Below are positions 1-7,383 of a DNA stretch of 8,531 nt, one piece after another (position 1 is the first letter of the stretch; every line of letters starts with the position of its first letter). Origin of the DNA: CAYQEC01 sp964569015 (lineage in GTDB: Bacteria; Actinomycetota; Acidimicrobiia; Spongiisociales; UBA5794). The notes beneath the pieces were generated by a model. It saw only the letters and a program-made list of their open reading frames with translations, did not search any database and was not told where the DNA came from. The translations under genes were made by a program, and so were the position numbers. The stretch spans positions 1-8,531 of the forward strand of contig CAZMSN010000067.1 of NCBI GenBank assembly GCA_964569015.1. Reading direction: 5' to 3'.

Positions 1-2440
1 CCCCGACGATGACGACGGCGACGGCGAACCATGGCACGATGATGGGGTAGCCCTCGTTGGTGGCGGATTGGATCAGCGTCACTGGAATGAACCCGGTGGG
101 CACGGCGACAACTCCCGCCAGCCCGGCGAGGAGAAGGGCGCTGCCGCCGACCACCTTGCGGCGGGTGCCCGGTCCGGCGCCGACGGCGGTGAGGATGGCG
201 TGATCCCGCCGCGACTCGGCAGAAACCAGCGCCACCGCCACTCCCACGATGGCGAGGGCGGAGGCGGCGGCGAGGGCCAGGGCTCCATTGCGGAGGGCGT
301 TGTCACCGTGGATAGTGTCCGCCAGCGCCGTCACGTGGGCGCCTGGGTAGCGGGCAGCGACGGCACGGGCGCGCTCGAGCTGATCGTGGGTGATGGGTCC
401 GGCGGCCCGGAGCAGGATTTCCTCCCACGATGCCCGATGCAGTCCGAGTTCGGCGGCGCGTTCGGGGGAGATCACGACCCCGGGAAGGTAGCCGGGGCGG
501 AACAGGCCGGCGTCGGCGTTCACCGCGGGGAGGTCCATACGATCCGGCCAGGTACCGGCCTCGGATGGCCGTTCTTCGAGGTGAACGATCTCGCCGTCGA
601 TCACTTCCGCGTCGAAGACGACGGCGCGGCCCGCCACGAGGTCGTCGGCGTACGCCTCGGCGTGTAGGGCACCGAGCAAGTCGGCGTCACCGACGTGAAG
701 CATGGCGCCCGTCGCGCCGGCCGAGCCGTCGTCGCCTTGGCGAAGCGGTCCGGTGACCGAGGCGGGGTACCACTCATCCCCGTAGCCTCCCGGACCCGGG
801 TCGGGGCCCTCGCCGAAGAAGGCCACCGCGAACGTGGCGAGGGTCGCCTCCGGGAAGACTTCTGACTCCAGCTCTTCCAGGAAGGGCTCGCTGTCTTCGA
901 TAGACGTCGGGTCGGGGACGTCGACGAGGAGCTGGTCGTCGGCCAGCATCGGCTCGGCGTAATGTCGGGCGTCGTTGCTGAGGGTGATGGTGGCCACCAT
1001 CACGGGCACCGCGAGGGCGACGACGGCTGCCGCCACCGCACCGCTGGTGCGGCGCCCGTGGCGGGCGGTGTCGCGGGCCGCAATGCGTAGCGACAGGGGG
1101 AGCCGTGTCGCCATGCGCCCCACTCCGGCGACGAGCAGCGGGATCGTGACGAGGAATCCGATCAGGACGGCGACGAGCCCCGAAGTGAGCACGGGATCGT
1201 GGCCGGTCGCCGTCCCCCAGACCGTGGCAACCGACCCCAGAGCGACCGCTACCAGGCCCCGGCGTGCCAGCCTCCCGGGAGGGCGAGGCGCTGGAGTGCG
1301 GCCGTCGAGGGCATCGACGGTAGCGATACGGGACGCGGCCCGGGCCGGCGCCAGCGCCGCCAGCGTCGCCGCGATCGTACCCAGCAGGAGCGCACCGATC
1401 AGGAGGACCAGGGGATATTCGGTCCCGCCGGTGATACGTCCGGCGAGCCGGTCCAGGTGCGGCGACACCAGCCAGGCGATGCCGATCCCGGCGGCGATCC
1501 CGGTGAGTGACCCCACGAGCCCGAGCACGGCGCCGGTGGTCAGCAGGACGTGACGCACGTGGCGGGGCTCGCCTCCCGCCGCTCCGATGAGCCCCACCGT
1601 ACGGAGGCGGCGGTGGGCGCCGACCACGAAGGCGGCGGCGGCGACCAGCCCGGTCTCGATCAGCACCAGGGCGGCGACGCCGAGAGCGATCCCCGTGATC
1701 GCCAGCTCCAGGCCGCTCTCGTCGGTCTCGCCTCCGAAGCCGCCGATGCGATCGTCCTGGGGGAGCATGGCAATGGCGTGCCAGCCGGTCACGCCGGGAA
1801 CGTTGACGAAGATCTCGGTCACGGCCCAGCCCATCTCGCCGCGGAAATCATCGAGACCGTCGAGGTCATCGAGGGCTCCGGGAGCCACCAGCCCCAAGCT
1901 CTCGCGGAGACGCTCCGGGGCTATGACCTCACCGACGATCCGGAACGTTCGCGCTTCGGGCCCCAGCGAGATTCGGTCGCCGATACTGACGGAAAACTGC
2001 TCGAGGACCCGTGGCGACACGGCGATCTCATCGAGTGCCTCAGCCGCCCGACCGGAGACGAGCCGGTACATGGGGCCGAGCAGCGGGTCGTCGATGGCGG
2101 CATCGGCGATCAACGCGCTTCGCAAAGTGCCGCCGACCACTGTGTCTACGTACCAGGAACGTCGCACCACGGCCTCAGACCCCGGCGGAAGCAGCGCAAC
2201 GACGTCGTCGGCTGTGAGAGAAGACTTGTCCCACGTGTGGATGGTGAAGTCGGCGTTGCCCCTCTCCCCGAGGGCGCGTTCCTCAGGCGACGGGGTGATC
2301 GTGACGGCGATGATCCCAGCAGCGACGAGGGCCGTGATGGGGAGGCCGATCATGGCCACGATGAGCAGGCTGCGCCACTTCGCCAGTTTGGCTTGGCGCC
2401 AGGCGATGCGCGTCGTCGCCCGCCGCGCCGCCAGGCTCAT
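1..2440 (-). CDS. FtsX-like ABC transporter permease, C-terminus cut by window edge
   Basis: The frame is open from ATG 2440 to the left edge: 813 codons and one extra base, with no stop. The architecture is duplicated. TM1 (about 25-48) is followed by a first extracytoplasmic domain (49-243) and TM2-4 (about 245-275, 297-325, 343-364). The latter carry the FtsX hallmarks HRRLRTVGLIGAAGGEPRHV (276-295) and APARAASRIATVDAL (364-378). After a linker come three more hydrophobic stretches (395-410, 418-440 and 466-487), a second extracytoplasmic domain (488-717) and segments at 717-740 and 766-787. The second hallmark is SRRDHAILTAVGAGPGTRRK (743-762). The tail is cut in the final predicted helix (803 onward), so only a few dozen residues should be missing. 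Ten helices with two large outer domains fit bacterial exporter permeases of the MacB_PCD/FtsX class, not the four-helix MacB. No Cys occurs in the visible part. The ribosome binding site is poor, so translation probably depends on coupling to the ATPase gene. Confidence 0.93.
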   Translation of the reverse strand, partial: MSLAARRATTRIAWRQAKLAKWRSLLIVAMIGLPITALVAAGIIAVTITPSPEERALGERGNADFTIHTWDKSSLTADDVVALLPPGSEAVVRRSWYVDTVVGGTLRSALIADAAIDDPLLGPMYRLVSGRAAEALDEIAVSPRVLEQFSVSIGDRISLGPEARTFRIVGEVIAPERLRESLGLVAPGALDDLDGLDDFRGEMGWAVTEIFVNVPGVTGWHAIAMLPQDDRIGGFGGETDESGLELAITGIALGVAALVLIETGLVAAAAFVVGAHRRLRTVGLIGAAGGEPRHVRHVLLTTGAVLGLVGSLTGIAAGIGIAWLVSPHLDRLAGRITGGTEYPLVLLIGALLLGTIAATLAALAPARAASRIATVDALDGRTPAPRPPGRLARRGLVAVALGSVATVWGTATGHDPVLTSGLVAVLIGFLVTIPLLVAGVGRMATRLPLSLRIAARDTARHGRRTSGAVAAAVVALAVPVMVATITLSNDARHYAEPMLADDQLLVDVPDPTSIEDSEPFLEELESEVFPEATLATFAVAFFGEGPDPGPGGYGDEWYPASVTGPLRQGDDGSAGATGAMLHVGDADLLGALHAEAYADDLVAGRAVVFDAEVIDGEIVHLEERPSEAGTWPDRMDLPAVNADAGLFRPGYLPGVVISPERAAELGLHRASWEEILLRAAGPITHDQLERARAVAARYPGAHVTALADTIHGDNALRNGALALAAASALAIVGVAVALVSAESRRDHAILTAVGAGPGTRRKVVGGSALLLAGLAGVVAVPTGFIPVTLIQSATNEGYPIIVPWFAVAVVIVG

Positions 2441-3162
2441 CACGGCGTCGATCCAGGGAGGAGGGCCGCCGGGTCGTCGAGGCCGGCCGCCTCGTCCACG
2501 ATTCGCCCGTCCCGCAGGAACACGATGCGGTTCGCCCAGGCGGCGAAGCGGGCGTCGTGGGTGACGAGCACCCCGCCGCCGCCGCCGTCGCAGTGGCGTC
2601 GCAGCAGTCGCAGCACGTTCTCGCCGGTCAGCGAGTCGAGCGCCCCGGTGGGCTCGTCGGCCAGCAGCAGGCTGCGCTCGCCGACGATGGCGCGGGCGAT
2701 GGCGACCCGCTGCTGCTCCCCGCCCGACAGGTCCTGGGGAACCCGGTCCTCCAGCCCGTCCAGCTCGACGGCGGCGAGGGCGGCGCGGGCGGCGGCGCGG
2801 GCCGGGCGGCGCGCCACCCCGTCGAGCTCGAGGGGGAGCGCCACGTTCTCGGCGGCGGTGAGGCCTTCGATGAGGTTGAACTGCTGGAAGACGTAGCCGA
2901 CGTGGTGGCGGCGGAGCTTGGCCAGCTCCGCCATCGATAGATCTGCCAGGTCGGCGCCGTGGACGAGCACGCTGCCGCCGGTCGGATAGTCGAGACCCCC
3001 GGCCAGCGAGAGCAGGGTGGTCTTGCCCGACCCTGAGGGACCCATCACCGCGATCAGCTCGCCCGTATCGACCACCAGTGAGGCATCGACGAGGGCGTCG
3101 ACTTCGGTGTGGCCGGATCCGAAGACGCGGGTGGCGTTCCGCAGCTCGAGCACGGCGGTCAT
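2440..3162 (-). CDS. MacB/LolD-type ABC transporter ATP-binding protein
   Basis: The protein has 240 aa, the normal length for the MacB/LolD/FtsE-type ATPases that pair with FtsX-like permeases. Motifs are Walker A GPSGSGKTT (41-49), Q-loop VFQQFNL (91-97), signature LSGGEQQRVAIARA (145-158), Walker B LLLADEP (165-171), D-loop GALD and switch histidine THD (H202). A run of five glycines (193-197) just before the VLVTHD strand is coded by a GGC-rich triplet repeat. The ATG at 3162 overlaps the padR stop (ATGA) and has AGGAG 8 nt upstream. Its TGA shares one base with the permease ATG (TGATG). It most likely drives that permease from the cytoplasm in mechanotransmission-type export or lipid/peptide extrusion, as in the family; the substrate is not known. 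Confidence 0.95.
   Translation of the reverse strand: MTAVLELRNATRVFGSGHTEVDALVDASLVVDTGELIAVMGPSGSGKTTLLSLAGGLDYPTGGSVLVHGADLADLSMAELAKLRRHHVGYVFQQFNLIEGLTAAENVALPLELDGVARRPARAAARAALAAVELDGLEDRVPQDLSGGEQQRVAIARAIVGERSLLLADEPTGALDSLTGENVLRLLRRHCDGGGGGVLVTHDARFAAWANRIVFLRDGRIVDEAAGLDDPAALLPGSTP
2573..2587. repeat. five-unit CCG/GGC triplet repeat inside the MacB-type ATPase gene
   Basis: Five CCG units in a row (GGC in the coding sense) encode a glycine run just before the strand that leads to the switch histidine. Length variation would stay in frame if it changes by whole triplets. It is probably only a by-product of high GC. Confidence 0.6.
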
Positions 3163-3731
3163 GGTGTGGTCTCCTGGATCGGGTGGGAGGCGGGAGCCCG
3201 CTCGGCGGTGGGAGAAGACTGGGGGTGGCGGGCGATGCGCGCCTCACAGGCATCGAGCCAGCGCACTCCGGCTTCGGCCTTGAAGATCAGCGAGTCGAGC
3301 AGGAGCAGCCATCCCAGGTCGTCCGGGCCGGCCGCGTCGGCTTTGAGGCGGGTGAACTCCTGGAGCCGTTCCAGGTGGACCCGCCGCTCCGCCTGGATCA
3401 CCGCCAGGACGTCGGGGGTGGGGCGCGACAGTGCCATGAGCAACTTGAGCACCAGCTCGTCCCGAGCGGGGGCGGGGGTTCGGTCGGGTCGGGCGAACCA
3501 CGACGCCAGTTGGGAGCGACCGGCTTCGGTGATCCGGTAGGTCTTGTTGCCGCCCTGCTCGTCGATCAGGGTCACGAGGCCGTCGCGCTCGAGGCGTCCG
3601 AGCGTCGTGTAGACCTGGCCCACGTTGAGCGGCCACACCCCGCCGGTGCGGGCCTCGAACTCGTTGCGCAGCTCGAGGCCGTACATCGGCCGCTCGTCCA
3701 GCATTGCCAGCAGGCTCATGGGAACCGACAC
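3159..3731 (-). CDS. PadR family transcriptional repressor
   Basis: The protein has 190 aa from GTG 3731. Residues 1-75 are a PadR winged helix: SVPMSLLAMLDERPMYGLEL, then the hallmark WPLNVGQVYTTLGRLERDGLV region (33-53) with the recognition helix, and a wing (LIDEQGGNKTYRITEAG). Residues 92-167 form the C-terminal helical dimerisation domain (PadR/Vir_C type), followed by a polar, proline-containing tail. The GTG gives the usual PadR opening (V/M-SVPxSLLAML) and has AAGGA 6 nt upstream; the ATG at 3746 would add five untypical residues. The stop overlaps the next ATG (ATGA), so repressor and ATPase are coupled. In many bacteria PadR genes next to ABC exporters repress the exporter and themselves until a hydrophobic effector binds. 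The twin palindromes just upstream fit autoregulation. The effector is unknown. Confidence 0.93.
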   Translation of the reverse strand: MSVPMSLLAMLDERPMYGLELRNEFEARTGGVWPLNVGQVYTTLGRLERDGLVTLIDEQGGNKTYRITEAGRSQLASWFARPDRTPAPARDELVLKLLMALSRPTPDVLAVIQAERRVHLERLQEFTRLKADAAGPDDLGWLLLLDSLIFKAEAGVRWLDACEARIARHPQSSPTAERAPASHPIQETTP

Positions 3732-3737
3732 GCCGTT

Positions 3738-3742
3738 TCCTT
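3738..3742 (-). promoter_or_regulatory. AAGGA ribosome binding site deciding the GTG start of padR
   Basis: On the minus strand the motif GGAAGGA ends 6 nt before GTG at 3731. The alternative ATG at 3746 has no such motif upstream and lies inside the operator region. Confidence 0.6.
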
Positions 3743-3745
3743 CCA

Positions 3746-3758
3746 TATACCCGGTATA
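3746..3758. promoter_or_regulatory. putative PadR operator 2, TATAC-N3-GTATA (start-proximal)
   Basis: TATACCCGGTATA is palindromic with 6-bp arms around one central base. Its outer 5-bp arms are the same as in the other copy. It lies 15 nt upstream of the preferred GTG start, at the predicted transcription start. The two centres (3752 and 3772) are 20 bp apart, about two helical turns, so two dimers would sit on the same DNA face. Confidence 0.58.
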
Positions 3759-3763
3759 GCGTG

Positions 3764-3791
3764 AGTATACTGAGTATATCGGGAGCCGCAA
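3764..3791 (-). promoter_or_regulatory. putative promoter of the PadR-ABC operon
   Basis: On the minus strand TTGCGG (3791-3786) is followed by a 16-nt spacer and TATACT (3769-3764). The -10 is one base from the sigma-A/sigma-70 consensus; the -35 keeps only the TTG. Transcription would begin near 3757, leaving a leader of about 25 nt before the GTG at 3731. The -10 overlaps the upstream palindrome and the likely start lies in the downstream one, as expected for a repressor-controlled promoter. Overlapping TATAC repeats allow other -10 choices. Confidence 0.45.
3766..3778. promoter_or_regulatory. putative PadR operator 1, TATAC-N3-GTATA (overlaps -10)
   Basis: TATACTGAGTATA is a palindrome with perfect 5-bp arms. 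It lies over the predicted -10 of the PadR promoter and shares its arm sequence and spacing with the second copy, centred 20 bp away. A nested direct repeat TGAGTATA (3762-3769 and 3771-3778) overlaps it. Dimeric PadR repressors commonly bind AT-rich palindromes upstream of their own genes; binding here is inferred. Confidence 0.6.
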
Positions 3792-3828
3792 GCAGTGGCG
3801 CGTCGAGGTGTTGACGGAAGCGCAGGCT

Positions 3829-4698
<870 letters not shown>

Positions 4699-4703
4699 AG
4701 GGT

Positions 4704-4708
4704 CCTCC
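4704..4708 (-). promoter_or_regulatory. GGAGG ribosome binding site deciding the GTG start of the ABC-2 ATPase
   Basis: On the minus strand GGAGG is followed by ACCCT and then GTG at 4698, an ideal 5-nt spacing. The alternative ATG at 4710 lies upstream of and overlaps this motif, so it could not use it. Confidence 0.6.
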
Positions 4709-4714
4709 ATGGGG

Positions 4715-6649
4715 TCATCGGCATACCGGATTGGGCTGTTCGGAGTTCCCGGTTAAGGGTGGATAGGCGTCGATCGACGCCGCGTACTCGACGGAATCGA
4801 GGCCGGCGCGCTCGAGCCATTGCTCGGCCGTCGGGGGCGGCTCGAGATCGAAGGCGTCGATGATGACCTGAACGGGCGTGGCGGGGTCCGTCCATTCGAC
4901 CCAGTGATCGGTCACTGCGACGGTGATCTCGGCATCCAGGCGTTCGAGGAGCTGAGCGGCGAGATCGGTCGCGGCAGGGGATCCGAACACGGGCCGGACG
5001 CCGTCGCCCGTGCTGCTGCCGAATTGGGTCCACCCGAGCGCGCTCCAGTTGATGGCCGCAACGGGGGGGCCTTCGCCGCCGGAGTCGAGCGTGACGGCGT
5101 CGGCGAAGTCGAATACTCCCTCAGCGCCGGGGCCGTCGGCGCGGATACGCCGGTAGATGTCGGCGAGCTCGGAGTCAGCCCGAGCCGCGAGCCAGGCGGC
5201 CACGACCTCGCGGGCCTGGCCGCCGGCATCACATGGAACCTGGATACGAATGCGATCACCTTTGACTGGGGCCGCCTCTCCAGCCTCCTGACCCGGCCAC
5301 CAAGCACCCTGATCGGATTCGATGACAGTCTCGGTGCCGTCCTCCTCGACGCTCACCGACGTGGGCCCCTTGCCGAACCCTGCGATCTCCTCGTCGGTCC
5401 ACTCTCGGCCCTCCATCTCGACCGGCTCCAGCGGAAACCCGACTGCACGCTGGGCGGCGGCAATCGCTAGGGAGTCGCGTCGGTAGACGTAGAAGCCGAC
5501 CCAGATGGGCCAGGGGTCCCTGTCTTGTCTCGAGTAGAGATCGTTCTCAGCCTGCAGGTGCTGACCGCGGTCATGGATCGCCTCTCCTTCGGCCGTGAAG
5601 TAGCCGAACTCGTCGATGAGTTGACTCGGGTAACCGCTGTGCCATTGCTCGATCACGAGATTGGGACGTGTTCCCGCCGGCACCGGGGCCAGGACGGATT
5701 GCACCGTGCCGTCCCACCATTCACTCCAGCGCTCATAGCCGGGGTAGATCCGGTACGTGACCCCGGGGGAATCGACGGAGACCCAATGGTTCGGAGCATT
5801 TGCGATCTGATCGAACACGGCGTCGATCTGAGCTTCGCTGGGGGGTCGCACCTGCACGATCCCGCCCGCCACGGCGGCGGCGATGCCCACGCCGACGAGC
5901 AGCAGCGGGACGGGACGCAGACCCCACCGCAGCATGGTGATCCCGATGATCACGGCAGCGATCCCAGCGAGGTAGGCGAGATGCACCCAACTTGGTCGGA
6001 TCCACAGGTCGGGGCCGTCGTACCACAGCACGGTGTGCCACCACGCCAGCCAGTGGCGGGTGCCTTCGGCATCCTGGAAGACGATCTGCACCGCCGCCAG
6101 CGCCCCGACGGCGGCGAGGCCGGTGAACCGGTTCGGGAACCAGGTACCTGCCGCCGTCCCGACGACGGCCCCTATGCCGACCACCAATGGGCCGACCAGC
6201 AGCTCGCCGAGGTCGGGTTGGCCGGCGCCGCCGATCAGGAACAGAAAAGCCATGTAGGCGGCAACCATCACGGCCGCGATGGGGATAACGACCAGTGCGC
6301 CGAGCAGGCGGCCGGCGGTGCGAGCCCGTTCCAGGGCCGGGGTGATCGACTCGATCTCGACGGTGTCGTGGCGGCGGGCTCGGGAGGCGATCAGGTGCCC
6401 CACCAGCGTGGCCGCCCCCGCCAACGGGGCCAGTCCCAGCCCGACATAGGTGGAGTAGCCGGTGAGCTGGGGGAGCTGGTCGCGGTTCATCGACCACAGC
6501 AGCCAGCCGCTGGCGATCAGGCCGACGAGCACCAGGGGATGGCGGGCGACACGGCGCGCCTCAGCCCGGGCCAGCGAAGCCCACACCGAGCCCGGCCGGC
6601 GGCCATCACCAGTGGCGGCATTCCGTCGAGGGGCGGTCGTCACAGCCAT
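4715..6649 (-). CDS. ABC-2-like permease fused to a large extracytoplasmic domain
   Basis: The protein has 644 aa. The ATG at 6649 overlaps the preceding TGA by one base (TGATG) and has a strong AAGGAG ribosome binding site 5 nt upstream. The N-terminal ~267 residues hold about seven hydrophobic helices (near 38-54, 66-88, 112-140, 150-170, 175-191, 221-241 and 247-267). The early loop RRHDTVEIESITPALERAR has the charged/Pro/Arg pattern seen between helices 2 and 3 of ABC-2 exporters. Residues 268-644 are soluble and rich in Trp and acidic residues. With the N-terminus inside, seven helices place this part outside the membrane. The protein's only two cysteines, C473 and C643, are both there and could form a disulfide. 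I see no HExxH or other protease motif and do not recognise the fold. The ATPase gene follows 4 nt downstream of the stop (16 nt to its preferred GTG), so the two probably form the transporter. The exported domain might sense or bind a ligand. Confidence 0.85.
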   Translation of the reverse strand: MAVTTAPRRNAATGDGRRPGSVWASLARAEARRVARHPLVLVGLIASGWLLWSMNRDQLPQLTGYSTYVGLGLAPLAGAATLVGHLIASRARRHDTVEIESITPALERARTAGRLLGALVVIPIAAVMVAAYMAFLFLIGGAGQPDLGELLVGPLVVGIGAVVGTAAGTWFPNRFTGLAAVGALAAVQIVFQDAEGTRHWLAWWHTVLWYDGPDLWIRPSWVHLAYLAGIAAVIIGITMLRWGLRPVPLLLVGVGIAAAVAGGIVQVRPPSEAQIDAVFDQIANAPNHWVSVDSPGVTYRIYPGYERWSEWWDGTVQSVLAPVPAGTRPNLVIEQWHSGYPSQLIDEFGYFTAEGEAIHDRGQHLQAENDLYSRQDRDPWPIWVGFYVYRRDSLAIAAAQRAVGFPLEPVEMEGREWTDEEIAGFGKGPTSVSVEEDGTETVIESDQGAWWPGQEAGEAAPVKGDRIRIQVPCDAGGQAREVVAAWLAARADSELADIYRRIRADGPGAEGVFDFADAVTLDSGGEGPPVAAINWSALGWTQFGSSTGDGVRPVFGSPAATDLAAQLLERLDAEITVAVTDHWVEWTDPATPVQVIIDAFDLEPPPTAEQWLERAGLDSVEYAASIDAYPPLTGNSEQPNPVCR

Positions 6650-7383
6650 CACGTCTCCTTCGTGTCGCGCACCGGAATCAGACTCCGCCTGACCGTCCAC
6701 CTTCTCCGCGACGTCCCACGCAGGCCGAGCAGCGTCGAGGCCCACGCCACACCGGCCAGGGCTGCCCAGCGGTGATGGGCGTCGAGCCAGGCCAGCCACT
6801 GGGACGACGGTGCTTCCCCGGCTGCCGGCGGCGGCCACGGGGAGGGGAACACCGACCACCGGTCGGGCAGCAGGATCAGGCCGACGACGATCGCCAGGAG
6901 CGCGGTTGCCGCCACGACGCCCCCGCCGTCACCGATCACCCGCGCCGCATGGGTCGCCACCGCCCAGACGACGCCCACCAGCGCCGCCATCTCGACGGAG
7001 AGGGCGAGCCGGGGCACGGTCAACATCGTTCCGTCGTCGAGCGGCCTCAGCCCGGATTCCATCCAGAGCACCAGGGCCCACCAGGCCGCTGCGACCGCAG
7101 GGAGCGCCAGGATGAGGCGGGCGGTCCGCTGCAGGCCCACCGGGACGGGCTTGCCCTCCAGCAGGTTCTCCGCCGGGTCGTCGAAGGCGAAGGCAGCGCT
7201 CGCCGCCAGGGCCACCGCGGCGACCCGCAGCCCGAAGACGGCGTCGTCCTGGGTCGTCCACTCGCCGGCCCGCCGCGACCAGGCAAGGCCGACGGCCGCC
7301 ACCAGCCCGAGGCCCAGGTGCCACCAGGGGACGACCCGCGCCGTCCGCAGCAGGACGCCGGGAAGCACCCGAAAGCGGGTCAC
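6649..7383 (-). CDS. six-helix membrane protein, probable ABC-2 exporter component
   Basis: The protein has 244 aa and starts with GTG at 7383 (VTRFRVLPGVLL), which overlaps the TGA of the anti-sigma gene (GTGA). No clear ribosome binding site precedes it, so translation probably depends on coupling. About six hydrophobic segments lie near 20-36, 50-68, 88-107, 124-145, 153-172 and 204-220, with a basic C-terminus (RGTSRRRWTVRRS). Between segments 2 and 3 is a cytoplasm-type loop, FDDPAENLLEGKPVPVGLQR. Its spacing of DP, P and R matches a loop in the anti-sigma factor and resembles the coupling region of ABC-2 permeases. I know no named family for it. From its place between a regulator and an ABC permease/ATPase pair I infer a membrane subunit or accessory factor of that exporter. 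Membrane location is firm; the role is inferred. Confidence 0.82.
   Translation of the reverse strand: MTRFRVLPGVLLRTARVVPWWHLGLGLVAAVGLAWSRRAGEWTTQDDAVFGLRVAAVALAASAAFAFDDPAENLLEGKPVPVGLQRTARLILALPAVAAAWWALVLWMESGLRPLDDGTMLTVPRLALSVEMAALVGVVWAVATHAARVIGDGGGVVAATALLAIVVGLILLPDRWSVFPSPWPPPAAGEAPSSQWLAWLDAHHRWAALAGVAWASTLLGLRGTSRRRWTVRRSLIPVRDTKET

Larger units (their letters stand above)
3732..3828. other. 97-nt intergenic region between the two operons
   Basis: This is the only non-overlapping gap of note in the window. It holds the putative promoter and tandem palindromes of the PadR unit, annotated separately, in an AT-rich patch at 3745-3780 that stands out from its surroundings. At the upstream end, GAAGC-4 nt-GCTTC (3817-3830, overlapping the ATPase stop) could form a short hairpin. 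It has only a 5-bp stem and no T tract, so I do not call a terminator; some read-through from the sigma unit into the PadR unit is possible. Confidence 0.7.

Noticed and set aside
1..2440. Possibility that the permease gene is frameshifted or degraded
   Set aside because: The minus-strand frame from 2440 reads without a stop for 813 codons, with both FtsX hallmark regions intact; only the window edge cuts it.
1550..2896. Long plus-strand open frame (448 codons) opposite the permease and ATPase genes
   Set aside because: Its translation is low-complexity, rich in Arg, Ala, Gly, Asp and His, and has no domain, while the opposite strand gives well-conserved FtsX and ATPase motifs. Antisense open frames are expected at this GC content.
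5525..6775. Plus-strand open frame (416 codons) opposite the ABC-2 permease
   Set aside because: Composition is biased (His, Asp, Gly, Gln), with no recognisable motif, and it lies fully antisense to a gene with clear membrane helices and a strong ribosome binding site.
6650..6859. Upstream extension of the 644-aa permease to 6859
   Set aside because: It would overlap the preceding gene by 70 codons. ATG 6649 has AAGGAG and the TGATG overlap.
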